Notes: generated by a model not told the origin, from the letters alone. A stretch of DNA of 64,000 nucleotides from Rufibacter roseus (GCF_001647285.1 NZ_LRML01000019.1:1-64000), one strand, 5' to 3'. Counted from the first letter of the stretch, positions 42,272-51,340 are shown. A program made the numbers and translations.

Positions 42272-42313
42272 TCTGTTTTGGGGCTGTTTTCACAAAAACA
42301 GCCCCAAAACAGA
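42272..42313. repeat. Intergenic palindrome copy 13 (near-perfect)
   Basis: TCTGTTTTGGGGCTGTTTT, loop, AAAACAGCCCCAAAACAGA: fully complementary arms. It begins immediately after the WYL-PhyH stop codon and ends three bases before the stop of the convergent gene, filling the whole intergenic gap. Confidence 0.92.
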
Positions 42314-42316
42314 AAA

Positions 42317-43093
42317 TTACTCAGAGGTCAACCTCGTCCAGATTTCATTCACCTTTCCTCCGGTGCTGCTGAGGCCGCTGTGGTGCCAGTTGCCATCTTT
42401 CACCTCATAGTTGAACGTTAAATCCAAGCCCACGCGGTTGTTGTCGCGGGAGAAGAACTCAATATGCTCCGTGTATTTTCCGTCTTTTAAAGTGTAGGTG
42501 CCGCCACCGGTACCGGAGAAAGCAGCCGTCTCCAAATTGAAGGCAATCCACTGGAAGCGGTCGTCGGAAAGGATTTTAATGGTTCTTCTGGGGCCAAGCT
42601 GCATGGAGTTCATTTGCCCGTTCTGTACCTCCCGCCCGCTGATCCGCCACGCTCCGGCCAATGGTGAAAAAGGTGTCTTTTCCTTTACCTTCACCCAAGT
42701 CTGTTGTTTTCCGTCTTTTCCGCTAGGAGTCTGTATCTGCCATTTGCCGTTCTTTTGGCTAAACGTGCCCGCTACTTTGGAACCCACTTTGGTGCTATCA
42801 AAGGTGTTGAACTGATAGGTGGCGGTGAACTTGCCATTTTGCAGCGTATAAGAGCCGCCGTAGGTGCCAATAAACTTCTTGTCGGGCAGGTTGAAATATG
42901 CGACGGAGAAGAAACCATCTTGCATGTTTCTGACTACGGTGATGTTGTTTTCGGGCTTCTCTGTTAGCTGCCAGGAGCCTTCCAACACTGTAGCTTGATT
43001 TGGTGCAACAGGTTTGAAGGCCGGTAAGAAAAACAGGCTACCCAGTAGCACGACCACCCCTAAAATTGATTTAAAAGATATTGCTGCCTTCAT
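42317..43093 (-). CDS. Secreted protein with two lipocalin-like repeats
   Basis: A 258-residue protein with a signal peptide (ISFKSILGVVVLLGSLFFLP). The mature part is an internal duplication. Each half has a LEGSWQL/LAGAWRIS start, a TYGGSYTLQNGKF/TGGGTYTLKDGKY centre and a GKWQIQT/GNWHHSG...W end. This resembles small secreted lipocalin-like (DUF4488-type) proteins of Bacteroidota. The role is unknown. It is monocistronic, ending against palindrome copy 13. Confidence 0.75.
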   Translation of the reverse strand: MKAAISFKSILGVVVLLGSLFFLPAFKPVAPNQATVLEGSWQLTEKPENNITVVRNMQDGFFSVAYFNLPDKKFIGTYGGSYTLQNGKFTATYQFNTFDSTKVGSKVAGTFSQKNGKWQIQTPSGKDGKQQTWVKVKEKTPFSPLAGAWRISGREVQNGQMNSMQLGPRRTIKILSDDRFQWIAFNLETAAFSGTGGGTYTLKDGKYTEHIEFFSRDNNRVGLDLTFNYEVKDGNWHHSGLSSTGGKVNEIWTRLTSE

Positions 43094-43134
43094 ACGTAAT
43101 AGGTTTTTGTGAACACGACTGAATAAAGTAACTT

Positions 43135-43911
43135 CTAAATACTGATGCCCAGGCTATGGCTCATGACCAGTTTTACCCCAACGTACAGCACCAGCACACC
43201 GGTCAAAGCCCGAATGGCAGACGGTTTCAGCTGCCGCAGGCTTAGCCTAGTGCCTAGCTGACCGCCGGCTATTACCGCCAACAACAGCAAACCCAGCAAC
43301 GAAGGGTTTACGTGCAAATTTCCACTAGCCGCTTGCCCTAAGAGTCCGGCGGCTGAATTTACCAGAATAAAGAAGCTGGCTAAGGCAGCAATCTTTCGGG
43401 CTTCGGCCCACTGCAGCAGATGCAGTACCGGAGAAATTAATATTCCCCCGCCAATACCAACCAACCCCGACACAAAACCAGCCCCGCCGCCAAGTACTAC
43501 ATTCTGCAGCTTTGATCGTTGAGGAATTTGCAAGATAGGAGAGGGTATAGCAAAGAACTGAATAATGAGCAGCAGCCCAGAAAAGGCCAAGACACTGCCC
43601 AGGCAAATGAAAAAGATGCTTTTTGAGAGCACCACGGTTGCACCCAGAAAAGCTGCCGGAATACTGCAGGCCACCATGGGCAGAAACTTTTTGGTATCAA
43701 ACTGCCCGTCTTTGATGAACAGAAATGTGCTGCCCGATACCACCGCCAGATTGCAGAAAAGCGCCGTAGATTTTATCTCCAGAAAGTTAGGCAGAAACAA
43801 GGCCAGCAGCGCCAGATAACTAGACCCGCCCCCAAACCCCACCGAGGAATACACCAAGGCAATGGCAAAAAAGCTAAAGGCAAGCAGGAGCATGTGGGTG
43901 TCTAAAATCAT
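43135..43911 (-). CDS. TauE/SafE-family sulfite/anion exporter
   Basis: A 258-residue integral membrane protein with about eight hydrophobic helices. Family signatures include VGFGGGSSYLALLALFLP near the N-terminus and the paired GFVSGLVGIGGGILISPVLH in the second half, reflecting the internal repeat of TauE/SafE permeases. Members export sulfite, sulfoacetate or other sulfonates. Sulfate-activation genes occur 10 kb away, but no direct link is shown. It stands 41 bases from the preceding minus-strand gene. Confidence 0.88.
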   Translation of the reverse strand: MILDTHMLLLAFSFFAIALVYSSVGFGGGSSYLALLALFLPNFLEIKSTALFCNLAVVSGSTFLFIKDGQFDTKKFLPMVACSIPAAFLGATVVLSKSIFFICLGSVLAFSGLLLIIQFFAIPSPILQIPQRSKLQNVVLGGGAGFVSGLVGIGGGILISPVLHLLQWAEARKIAALASFFILVNSAAGLLGQAASGNLHVNPSLLGLLLLAVIAGGQLGTRLSLRQLKPSAIRALTGVLVLYVGVKLVMSHSLGISI

Positions 43912-43934
43912 GGAAGAGCCCCTTCAAGATAAAA

Positions 43935-44243
43935 TTAAACAGCAGATTTCATTCCTCTGATTGATGTCCAATATTCTTCTTTTACATCTTCATCAATGAT
44001 GACAGGCACTTTGCTTGCCCAATGATAATCACCTCCTCTTTTCTTACAACCAGAAACCCAATATTCCTCCAAAGTGTCTGGGTTGAAGAAGTTGCCTTTT
44101 ATCTTTCCCGAGCCTGCACGGTGTAAGGTAATGCCTTTGTAACACACTGTTTGGTAGGTTCTCGAAAAGGAAATACGCCCTATTCTTCCTTCACCAGTTT
44201 CTTTGTTTTCAAGATACATAATTCTTGATCTCATGGCTTGCAT
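43935..44243 (-). CDS. Small conserved protein of unknown function
   Basis: A 102-residue protein with conserved-looking blocks: MYLENKETGEGRIGRISFS, YQTVCYKGITLHRA, GNFFNPDTLEEYWVSGCKK and DYHWASKVPVIID. Related small proteins are widespread in Bacteroidota and Proteobacteria, sometimes under misleading enzyme names; I assign no function. In-frame ATGs at 44243, 44234 and 44219 are all possible, and the last starts directly at MYLENK. No signal peptide is present. Confidence 0.6.
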   Translation of the reverse strand: MQAMRSRIMYLENKETGEGRIGRISFSRTYQTVCYKGITLHRAGSGKIKGNFFNPDTLEEYWVSGCKKRGGDYHWASKVPVIIDEDVKEEYWTSIRGMKSAV

Positions 44244-44286
44244 TTAGAGTTGGCAGGGAGCTAAGGTTATTAGTTTCATTACCCGT

Positions 44287-45393
44287 TTATGTGTTAGGAG
44301 TCTGGTTTATGACTAGCTGGTTTCCTAATTGGGCCAGCCACTGCTCCATGCCGCCGATCACGCTGTATACCTCAAGGTCATTCTTTTTATCCAGTAATAA
44401 GTGGGCGGCTTTTTGGCTTCGGACGCCTTTCTGGCAGAAAGTAACCACGGGCTTTTCTAGAAACAAATTTCTTGTTTGGGCCTCAAAGTCTGACAAGGGA
44501 GTATGGCGGGCATTGGTTAAATGCCCCTGCTGATATTCTTGTTGCTCCCGAACGTCTAACAACATGAAATCCTTCCCGTCTTCTATCCATTGATGCAGCG
44601 TCTCAACTGATAATGCGGCAACGGTGGAACACCCAGCAGTGGCGTAGGAACTTTTCAATTTCTTAATACTCTGGTTCTCTGGTTTTGCCTTCAGTTTCAT
44701 TTTAAACTGAGTGTTCTGGAGGAGGTCGAGCATTAACAAAACGCCTGTCAGTGGTTCGCCCACGCCTGTAATAATCTTAACCGCCTCCAGTGCCTGATAG
44801 GTACCTATAATGCCGGGCACCACGCCCAACACGCCAGCGGTGTTGCAATCAGGTATTTCAGCGGGGGTGGGAGGCGTGGGGAAAACACAGCGGTAGGTGG
44901 GGCCGCTTTGGTAGTTGAACACGCTTACCTGTCCTTCAAACTGATGCAGGGCGCCATATACAAAGGGTTTGCCCAAAATCACGCAGGCATCATTAATGAG
45001 ATAGCGGGCCTCAAAATTATCAGTGGCGTCAATGACCACATCAAAATCTTTCAGAAGATTCAGTGCATTTTTTGGGTTCAGATGGAGGTGGAAAGGAAGC
45101 AGTTTTACTGTGGAGTTCAGCTGGGTTAACTGCTTGGCCGCAGCCTCTACCTTTGGCTGTCCTACTTGCGCTTCGGTGTAGAGTACCTGTCGGTGCAGGT
45201 TATTCAGGCTCACCACATCACCGTCAGCCAATCCTAAGGTACCTACCCCCATGCCTGCTAAATATTGCAGCACTGGTACTCCAAGCCCTCCTGCTCCAAT
45301 CACAAGTACCCGCGCCTCTGCTAACTTCTGCTGCGCTTCCGGCCCAAAAGTCGGTAACTGTGTTTGACGACTGTAACGGGGATTGATGTTCAT
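44287..45393 (-). CDS. moeB: MoeB/ThiF-type sulfur-carrier adenylyltransferase with rhodanese domain
   Basis: A 368-residue fusion. Residues ~1-245 are an E1-like adenylyltransferase with the nucleotide loop GAGGLGVPVLQYL, catalytic LNNLHRQ, DATDNFEARYLIND and C-terminal CVFPTPP. Residues ~265-360 are a rhodanese domain with the persulfide Cys in FCQKGVRS. It would adenylate the Gly-Gly end of MoaD and help form its thiocarboxylate. Upstream genes on the same strand are moaD and moaE, completing a molybdopterin-synthase module. A role in thiamine biosynthesis (ThiF) is possible but less favoured by context. Confidence 0.9.
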   Translation of the reverse strand: MNINPRYSRQTQLPTFGPEAQQKLAEARVLVIGAGGLGVPVLQYLAGMGVGTLGLADGDVVSLNNLHRQVLYTEAQVGQPKVEAAAKQLTQLNSTVKLLPFHLHLNPKNALNLLKDFDVVIDATDNFEARYLINDACVILGKPFVYGALHQFEGQVSVFNYQSGPTYRCVFPTPPTPAEIPDCNTAGVLGVVPGIIGTYQALEAVKIITGVGEPLTGVLLMLDLLQNTQFKMKLKAKPENQSIKKLKSSYATAGCSTVAALSVETLHQWIEDGKDFMLLDVREQQEYQQGHLTNARHTPLSDFEAQTRNLFLEKPVVTFCQKGVRSQKAAHLLLDKKNDLEVYSVIGGMEQWLAQLGNQLVINQTPNT

Positions 45394-45435
45394 GGGGGGA
45401 ATAGGTATTAAGTTGTGTTTCTGGTTATGATTTGC

Positions 45436-45846
45436 CTATGGATGCGCGTTTACCCACACGCTGTTGTCTTGGTAGTACTCCTTTTTCCAGATGGGCACGG
45501 TTTTCTTCAGCTCGTCAATCAGGAAACGGCAAGCAGCAAAAGAAGCATCGCGGTGGGCGGAACTGGTGCCAATTACCACCACAGGTTCGCCAATCTGCTT
45601 TTCCCCCACCGCATGCTGCATCACTAATCCTTCCAATGGCCACTGTTGCTGCGCCTGCAAAGCAATTTTCTCCATCTGTTTCAGGGCCATAGGCACATAG
45701 GCTTCAAATACCAACTTAGTTACCTGCTTGCCCTGTGCATGGTCGCGCACAGTCCCCACAAACAAATTGACACCACCAGCACTGTCACTCTGCAGCTGCT
45801 GATACGCTTCGTTTAGGTCAATCTGATCTACTATGCTGATGTGCAT
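45436..45846 (-). CDS. moaE: Molybdopterin synthase catalytic subunit MoaE
   Basis: A 136-residue MoaE. Landmarks are NLFVGTVRD near the N-terminus, LVFEAYVPMALKQM, AVGEKQIGEPVVVIGTSSAHRDASF (the His-Arg-Asp region contacting the precursor) and the C-terminal VPIWKKEYYQD with the catalytic Lys. It transfers sulfur from MoaD thiocarboxylate to cyclic pyranopterin monophosphate. It lies between moaD (53 bases upstream) and the moeB-rhodanese gene on the same strand. Confidence 0.95.
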   Translation of the reverse strand: MHISIVDQIDLNEAYQQLQSDSAGGVNLFVGTVRDHAQGKQVTKLVFEAYVPMALKQMEKIALQAQQQWPLEGLVMQHAVGEKQIGEPVVVIGTSSAHRDASFAACRFLIDELKKTVPIWKKEYYQDNSVWVNAHP

Positions 45847-45899
45847 GCTTTTTAATGAGCTAATGTGTGAAGGAGTGGATGAGCGAAGGAGTAGTTATT

Positions 45900-46139
45900 T
45901 TAACCTCCGCTTACGGGCGGAATAAGGGCGACTTCGGCTCCAGATGGAAGGGGTTGCGCATCGTCGGCATATTCGCTGTCAACGGCAACGGCCAGGGAGC
46001 TCAGTTTTTGCAAGGCAGGATATTGTTGCGCCAGCCATTCCTTCAGTTTTCCTACTGTTTCTGGTCGGTCTTGAGTGGGTACCGTCAGTTGGTTTTGCCC
46101 CACAATTTCCCTGGTGATTCCGAATAAAAGGATTTCCAT
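45900..46139 (-). CDS. moaD: Molybdopterin synthase sulfur carrier MoaD
   Basis: A 79-residue ubiquitin-fold protein beginning MEILLFGITREIVGQ and ending VALIPPVSGG. The C-terminal Gly-Gly is the site adenylated by MoeB and converted to a thiocarboxylate. Length and ending are exactly those of MoaD. It is the first gene of the moaD-moaE-moeB unit. The moaA, moaC, moeA and mogA functions are not in the window. Confidence 0.95.
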   Translation of the reverse strand: MEILLFGITREIVGQNQLTVPTQDRPETVGKLKEWLAQQYPALQKLSSLAVAVDSEYADDAQPLPSGAEVALIPPVSGG

Positions 46140-46242
46140 GGATGTTTTTTTCTATTGGTACTGCTCTTCTACGCGACATCGGGTAGAATGTCTAAATCTA
46201 CTGCTCATTCTTTTACCAGCCAAGCGGGCGGTGAGATAGAAA

Positions 46243-46283
46243 GTTGTTTTAGGAGTGATTTATGAAATGTAGGCTGAAAACAG
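46243..46283. repeat. Intergenic palindrome copy 14 (degenerate)
   Basis: GTTGTTTTAGGAGTGATTT, loop, GAAATGTAGGCTGAAAACAG. Outer arms are kept, inner arms are weak. It lies upstream of moaD. Confidence 0.55.
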
Positions 46284-46318
46284 ATATCTTTTTAAAGAAG
46301 TATTTAGCACGTATTCCT

Positions 46319-46358
46319 GATACTCCCCCTTTGAAGGGGGCGAGGGGGATGTTTACAC
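46319..46358 (-). repeat. C-rich hairpin plus GTGTAAACA element, copy 1
   Basis: Reads GTGTAAACATCCCCCTCGCC then CCCTTCAAAGGGGGAGTATC on the minus strand. It matches copies at 51558, 51681, 55750 and 57916. It lies with palindrome 14 in the 337-bp gap between moaD and the hypothetical gene; I see no gene in that gap. Confidence 0.7.
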
Positions 46359-46476
46359 AGGAGAGCTTAGCGTTGCATGAGGGGTACTTATATTCTTTGC
46401 TAGCTAATGCTACTGAGGTTGTTCTAAAAAGAAGAAGCCAAGAGAAACTGTAAAGACAATTCACGAGAGCACCAAT

Positions 46477-46938
46477 CTATTCCATCTGGAGCGGAATGGT
46501 GAAGCTGCTTGGGGTAACGCAGTTGTTGGTATCAACTTTTCTTAGCCTGATGTAGCGTAGGTGCTTAATGAGCTTAGGCTTTAACTCCTCCACATAACTA
46601 AAATTACCGACTTTATCATTTAGCCTAATTTCTATAGAGTCTTGAGGATTGTTACGTGAATAAAGCTTCGCGAAAAGAATGGTGTAGTTATGTAACAATA
46701 AACTGGTTGTGTCTATTTCTGCCTTAAAAACAATTCTACCTACATAGGAGGCTTTAGTACGGTAAGGTTTGATAAAAGCGTCAGGAGTCAAAAAGTAACA
46801 GGAGGGTACTGAGCCATAGATACAATGTGAGTTTGGTACGGTGCTAATATCTGTTTTTGTTGATTGTCCAAAGCAAGTCACCCACATGCTGGCTAGGCCA
46901 AGGAATAAGATATGGGTAACCCCTTTTTTCATTGTCAA
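46477..46938 (-). CDS. Secreted hypothetical protein
   Basis: A 153-residue protein with a signal peptide (GVTHILFLGLASMWVTCFGQ). The mature part contains CIYGSVPSCYFLTPD and ELKPKLIKHLRYIRLRKVD. I recognise no family. The Cys residues suggest one disulfide in the periplasm or outside. It is monocistronic, with a repeat-rich noncoding stretch upstream. Confidence 0.6.
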   Translation of the reverse strand: MTMKKGVTHILFLGLASMWVTCFGQSTKTDISTVPNSHCIYGSVPSCYFLTPDAFIKPYRTKASYVGRIVFKAEIDTTSLLLHNYTILFAKLYSRNNPQDSIEIRLNDKVGNFSYVEELKPKLIKHLRYIRLRKVDTNNCVTPSSFTIPLQME

Positions 46939-47123
46939 CAGCTTTTTTTATTTGAAGATATACATAGTTGAACACCTGTCAAAAGGATGGTATGTGAATA
47001 GTGCCTTCGTGTAATATCTTCTTTCCACGCCAATTCCTGAAGCTAAATAAATAATTTGGTAGTCTCTACAAATTACCTTCTAGGGGAATGGGTTCCATAC
47101 GCTGGCTTCTACTGTACCGCCTG

Positions 47124-47500
47124 CCGTTGTTGCGTGTTCTCGCCAACAACTTCCTATGCTGTTGGTCTAACCACCATCGCTTTTCTTAGTTTCTGACTAA
47201 ATCTCTCTCTGAAGAGGTTTGTCACTTTTCTCCTTGATGTTCAACCTAACCAAAAGAATCAAGAAGCCCCTGACTCGCTGCCGCTCAAACAAAAGGGGCT
47301 TCAATTACTTTACCACCTGGCCCATGTGCGCTGTTCCATAGCCACGGCGGCTACTGCTGACTGGAACCTGTCCCTCGTGCTCCCGCTAAGCGCCTGCGTG
47401 CCTTTGGCACTGCGTTGCCCGCTCCCGCAGGAAACGCTAAGGAGGGTGTGGTGGTTTCTGATTCAAAACTCAGGACTCGAGACTCGAGATTCAAGACTCT
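47124..47500 (-). repeat. Long dispersed repeat, inverted copy (pairs with 57430-57818)
   Basis: Noncoding stretch between the hypothetical gene and the Mo-hydroxylase operon. Blocks in common with the reverse complement of 57430-57818 are CCGTTGTTG...CAACAACTTC, CTTTTCTCCTTGATG, CAAAAGAATCAAGAAGCCC, CTGCCGCTCAAAC, CACCTGGCC, GCGCTGTTCCATAGC, GCTAAGCGCCTGCGTGCC and TGCGTTGCCCGCTCCCGCAG, in the same order. The end is a run of GACTCnnGACTC-type units. No gene is supported in 46939-47506. Confidence 0.75.
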
Positions 47501-47506
47501 TAACTC

Positions 47507-49723
47507 CTAAAGCAGCTTGTCCAAAGTAATTGGCAGTTCCCGTACCCGTTTTCCGGTGGCGTGGAAGATGGCGTTGGCGATGGCGGGGGCTACGCTTACG
47601 ATGCCTATTTCACCCAAACCTTTCGCGCCTAAGGGATTCACAATGTCGTCTTGCTCGTCTACGAAGATGACGTCTATGTCATGCACATCGGCGTTTACGG
47701 GCACGTGGTATTTGTCAAGGTCGTGGTTCATGAAACGGCCCAAGTTGTTGTCCATCATGGTTTCTTCTTCCATGGCCACGCCAATGCCCCAAACGGCCCC
47801 GCCCAGTATCTGGCTTTTGGCGGTTTTAGGATTGATGATGCGGCCTCCGGCAATGGCGGCTACAATGCGGGTCACTTTCACGGTGCCCAAATCTTCGTCT
47901 ACTTTCACTTCCACAAAGGTGGCGGAGTGGGCGTAGGGCGAGTAATTCTGCTGCTTATCCGCGGGCTGCTGCGTAGCCTCCGCTTCCACCGATTCTCCGC
48001 CGTTCTGCGCCAAAGCTGCTTTGATGGAAACAGATTGGGTAGGATTCTGTGAAAGCAGAATCTGACCATCGGAGAAAATGACGTCTTCAATTGAGGCATT
48101 CTGTAGCGGCGAGTTATCTACTTTCTTGGCAAGTTCTAGCAGCGTTTCCTGCACTTTTTCACAGGCCAGCTTTACAGCAGAGCCCACCGATGAAACCGTC
48201 CAGGAACCACCCTCCAGCGGTGCCATCGGCATGGAGGAGTCGCCGAGGCGGAACGACACATTCTCCAGCGGAAGCCCTAAGGTTTCGGCGGCAATCTGCG
48301 ACATGACGGTGTAGGTACCGGTGCCAATGTCGGCGGTGGCGGAGGTGACCAGCAGCTTGCCCTCGGGGGTGAGAACTGCTTTCGCGGCGGCTTTTTTCTG
48401 CGTGGCTTCCCAGGCCCCCTGCGCGAAGCCCCAGCCAATGAGATTGTGCCCTTCTTTCATGGAGCGGGGCTCCATTTTGCGCTTGCTCCAGCCGAACTTC
48501 TCCGCACCCTGGCGGTAGCATTCTTTCAGTTCTTTGCTACTGAACGGCTTGTCTTTATTCTGGTCTTTTTCAGAGTAGTTCTTGATGCGAAATTCCAACG
48601 GGTCTATGCCTACCTCATAAGCTAGTTCATCTATGGCGCACTCCAAGGCATAAATGCCGGTGGTGCCGCCAGGCGCGCGCATGTCCAGAGGGGTGTACAC
48701 ATCCAGCCCCACTAATTTGTGCGTGAGCTCTACGTTTGCGCAGTTGTACAGTACGCCTGGCCAGATGACCACGTCTTCGGAATAATCTTCAAATTTGGAG
48801 GTCTCGGCAAAAACCTCTTGTTTAATGGCTTGCAGTTCACCGTCACTAGCGGCCGCTACGGCAAATTTCTGATTGGTTTTAGGCCGGTGACCGAAGGAGA
48901 ACATCTGCTGCCGGGTCATGACCACCCGCACCGAACGCTTCAGCTCCCGCGCGGCCAGTACGGCCAAGAATAACTGGTACTGCGGCCGCAGCCCCGAACC
49001 AAACGCCCCACCCACGTATGGTGAAATCACCCGCAGTTCATCCTCAGCCAATCCGAATGCTTTCATCAGATACTGCTGGCTGTTTTTTACACCCTGAATT
49101 TTGTCATACACGGTTAGCTTTCCATCTTCATACACGGCGGTGGAAGCGTGCATTTCCATTGGGTTGTGGTGCTCGCTAGGGTGCGCGTATTCTGCCTCTA
49201 CTTTAGCTGTGGCACTGGCCAACGCCGCAGCCGCATCTCCTCTTGGGTCTGGGGGAGGGGTGGCTTTGTATTTCTTTGGCTTGTAAGCTTTGGGCAAGTT
49301 GGCTTCAAAGTTGGTGTCATGCGGCTCCTGCTCATACTCTACTTTGACCAGCATAGCCGCATAACGGGCCAGCTCAAACGACTCGGCCACCACCAGCGCG
49401 ATGGGCTGCATGCTGAACTGAATTTTGTTACTGTACAGCGGCTTGAACGGAGAGCCCGGTGGTGAGTCTTTGTCTTGGTAGTCTTTGTCTCGCCAAGTAT
49501 AGCCGGGGCGGTTTTGGTGAGTGAATACCTGCAATACTCCTTCTAAGGCCATGGCCTCAGAAATATCGATATTTTTGATGGTTCCCTTGGCGATGGCGCT
49601 GTTCACAACCACTCCATAGGTCAAATCTGGGGCGCTGAACTCGGCGGCGTATTTTGCCTGTCCGGTTACTTTTTCAAAGCCGTCTACGCGGTTGGCGGGT
49701 TTGCCTATTTGTTGTGCACTCAT
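47507..49723 (-). CDS. Molybdenum hydroxylase, molybdopterin-binding subunit
   Basis: A 738-residue large subunit of the xanthine-dehydrogenase/aldehyde-oxidoreductase family, closest in plan to YagR/PaoC. It starts QQIGKPANRVDGFEKVTGQA, carries GGAFGSGLRPQ and MRAPGGTTG substrate/cofactor loops, and ends with GAKGLGEIGI, which holds the catalytic Glu. The cofactor would be molybdopterin or its cytosine dinucleotide. It oxidises aldehydes or N-heterocycles with water as oxygen source; the substrate is unknown. It is the last gene of a three-gene operon and overlaps the FAD gene by four bases. No twin-arginine signal is present, so it is probably cytoplasmic. Confidence 0.92.
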   Translation of the reverse strand: MSAQQIGKPANRVDGFEKVTGQAKYAAEFSAPDLTYGVVVNSAIAKGTIKNIDISEAMALEGVLQVFTHQNRPGYTWRDKDYQDKDSPPGSPFKPLYSNKIQFSMQPIALVVAESFELARYAAMLVKVEYEQEPHDTNFEANLPKAYKPKKYKATPPPDPRGDAAAALASATAKVEAEYAHPSEHHNPMEMHASTAVYEDGKLTVYDKIQGVKNSQQYLMKAFGLAEDELRVISPYVGGAFGSGLRPQYQLFLAVLAARELKRSVRVVMTRQQMFSFGHRPKTNQKFAVAAASDGELQAIKQEVFAETSKFEDYSEDVVIWPGVLYNCANVELTHKLVGLDVYTPLDMRAPGGTTGIYALECAIDELAYEVGIDPLEFRIKNYSEKDQNKDKPFSSKELKECYRQGAEKFGWSKRKMEPRSMKEGHNLIGWGFAQGAWEATQKKAAAKAVLTPEGKLLVTSATADIGTGTYTVMSQIAAETLGLPLENVSFRLGDSSMPMAPLEGGSWTVSSVGSAVKLACEKVQETLLELAKKVDNSPLQNASIEDVIFSDGQILLSQNPTQSVSIKAALAQNGGESVEAEATQQPADKQQNYSPYAHSATFVEVKVDEDLGTVKVTRIVAAIAGGRIINPKTAKSQILGGAVWGIGVAMEEETMMDNNLGRFMNHDLDKYHVPVNADVHDIDVIFVDEQDDIVNPLGAKGLGEIGIVSVAPAIANAIFHATGKRVRELPITLDKLL

Positions 49724-50715
49724 GCGCTTGCCTCCATGTTAGTGGCCTGCTCCAGCGCCCGTACAATGGCGCGCTTGGCCAGTTCAATTTTAAACGTATT
49801 GTCTCCGTAGCCTTTGGCTCCCTCCAGATATGCTTCCGCCACTTTCTGAAAGTTCTCTCTTGTAGCAGATTGTCCGTGCAGCAACGCTTCTGCCTCTGGT
49901 TTGCGCCAAGGCTTGTGCGCCACCCCGCCAAGTGCTATTCGAGCTTCTTTCACGGTGTCACCTTCCAGTTCCAAGCCTGCCGCCACTGACACCAGGGCAA
50001 AGGCATACGAAGCTCTGTCGCGGAGTTTAAGATAGGTGTAGTGCTGAGCGAATCCTTTGGATGGCAGCTCAATGGCTGTGATGATTTCGTCAGGCTGCAG
50101 GTTCGTGTCCAGGTGCGGCGTGTCTCCGGGCAGGCGGTGGAAGTCGGCCATCGGGATAGCGCGGGCACCGTTGGTGCCGGATACATGTACAGTGGCTTCC
50201 AGTGCGGCCAGCGCCACAGCCATGTCTGATGGGTGCGTGGCGATGCAGTGTTCGCTGGTGCCCAAAATGGCCAGGTCACGGTTGTAGCCTTTAATGGCGG
50301 AGCAGCCGGTGCCGGGCTCCCGCTTGTTGCAGGGCGTTTGGGTGTCGTAGAAATAGTAGCAGCGTGTGCGTTGCAGCAGGTTGCCGCCATCAGTGGCCAT
50401 GTTTCTGAGCTGAGCCGTGGCGCCCGCTAGAATAGCATGCGACAGAAGTGGATACCGCTCCTCGACCAACGGATGGTAGGCGGTGTCTGCGTTTGTGGCC
50501 AAGGCGCCTAGTTTCAGTCCGCCGCTTTCGGTTTCCTCAATGGTGTTGAGGGCAATTTTGGTGATATCGATTAAGTGGGCGGGGCGCATGACGTCAATCT
50601 TCATCAGATCCAGCAAGTTGGTGCCGCCGGCAATGAATTTTGAGTCTGGGTAAGCAGCTACCTCACGCACGGCGGTCTCTACATCCTGGGTTTGGGAGAA
50701 GGAAAACGGTCTCAT
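49720..50715 (-). CDS. Molybdenum hydroxylase, FAD-binding subunit
   Basis: A 331-residue medium subunit starting at 50715 (MRPFSFSQTQDVETAV); this start forms an ATGA overlap with the upstream 2Fe-2S gene, whereas the longer frame from 50784 would overlap it by 73 bases. The flavin motif FIAGGTNLLDLM and the second site GATAQLRNMATDGGNLLQRT are intact. The RTRCYYFYDTQTPCNKREPGTGC segment resembles the extra 4Fe-4S-binding loop of PaoB-type subunits. It passes electrons between the 2Fe-2S subunit and FAD. Confidence 0.92.
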   Translation of the reverse strand: MRPFSFSQTQDVETAVREVAAYPDSKFIAGGTNLLDLMKIDVMRPAHLIDITKIALNTIEETESGGLKLGALATNADTAYHPLVEERYPLLSHAILAGATAQLRNMATDGGNLLQRTRCYYFYDTQTPCNKREPGTGCSAIKGYNRDLAILGTSEHCIATHPSDMAVALAALEATVHVSGTNGARAIPMADFHRLPGDTPHLDTNLQPDEIITAIELPSKGFAQHYTYLKLRDRASYAFALVSVAAGLELEGDTVKEARIALGGVAHKPWRKPEAEALLHGQSATRENFQKVAEAYLEGAKGYGDNTFKIELAKRAIVRALEQATNMEASA

Positions 50716-51239
50716 TGGGCGGTGCTCCTTTCCAGCGCTTCCTGCGCCACTTTTACTATGTTGGTATAAGCTCCGCAGCGGCACACATTGCCACTCATCA
50801 GGTCTCTGATATCATCTAACGTTTTGGCTTTGCCCTCGTTCACCAACCCAATTACGGAACAGATTTGGCCGGGGGTGCAATAGCCGCACTGGAACGCATC
50901 GTGGTCAATAAATGCCTGCTGCACCGGGTGCAGTTCTTTGCCTTGGGCCAATCCCTCAATGGTGGTGATTTCTGGACCTTCCTGCATCACGGCTAATGTT
51001 AAACAAGAATTAATACGCTTGCCATCAACTAGCACGGTGCAGGCGCCGCATTGTCCGTGGTCGCATCCTTTTTTGGTGCCGGTAAGGTGCAGGTGGTCGC
51101 GGAGTGCATCAAGCAATGAAGTCCACGGGGCTAGTTGTAGTTGGTGTTTTACGCCGTTCACGGTAAGGGTGACAGAACGTGTTTCGGGGAGCCGAGGCCG
51201 GTTCCCTTCGGCGCTTCCTCTGGGTTTTTCTTGGTTCAT
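50712..51239 (-). CDS. Molybdenum hydroxylase, 2Fe-2S subunit
   Basis: A 175-residue small subunit using the ATG at 51239 (MNQEKPRGSAEG); an ATG at 51296 would add 19 residues. Two [2Fe-2S] sites are visible: plant-type CDHGQCGACTVL with a later Cys in INSCLTLA, and the helical-bundle site CGYCTPG with CRCG. No Tat signal is seen, unlike Escherichia coli PaoA. It is the first gene of the operon. A 17-bp dyad at 51341-51357 lies ~100 bases upstream and may be an operator. Confidence 0.93.
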   Translation of the reverse strand: MNQEKPRGSAEGNRPRLPETRSVTLTVNGVKHQLQLAPWTSLLDALRDHLHLTGTKKGCDHGQCGACTVLVDGKRINSCLTLAVMQEGPEITTIEGLAQGKELHPVQQAFIDHDAFQCGYCTPGQICSVIGLVNEGKAKTLDDIRDLMSGNVCRCGAYTNIVKVAQEALERSTAQ

Positions 51240-51340
51240 GGAGTTGTCCGTTTGAACGGGTGGAACATCGGGATTTGAATAAGAAAATCCGCGCAACCAA
51301 GTATGGAGGGCGGATTTTCTGTAGAATCAATTCATCACAA

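Noticed and set aside
44287-45393. ThiF of thiamine synthesis
   Set aside because: It is encoded directly with moaD and moaE, and no thiamine genes are nearby, so a MoeB role is preferred.
47507-51239. Assignment as xanthine dehydrogenase proper
   Set aside because: Subunit sizes, the extra Cys-rich loop in the FAD subunit and the YagR-like large subunit fit an aldehyde-oxidoreductase-type enzyme equally well or better, so the substrate is left open.
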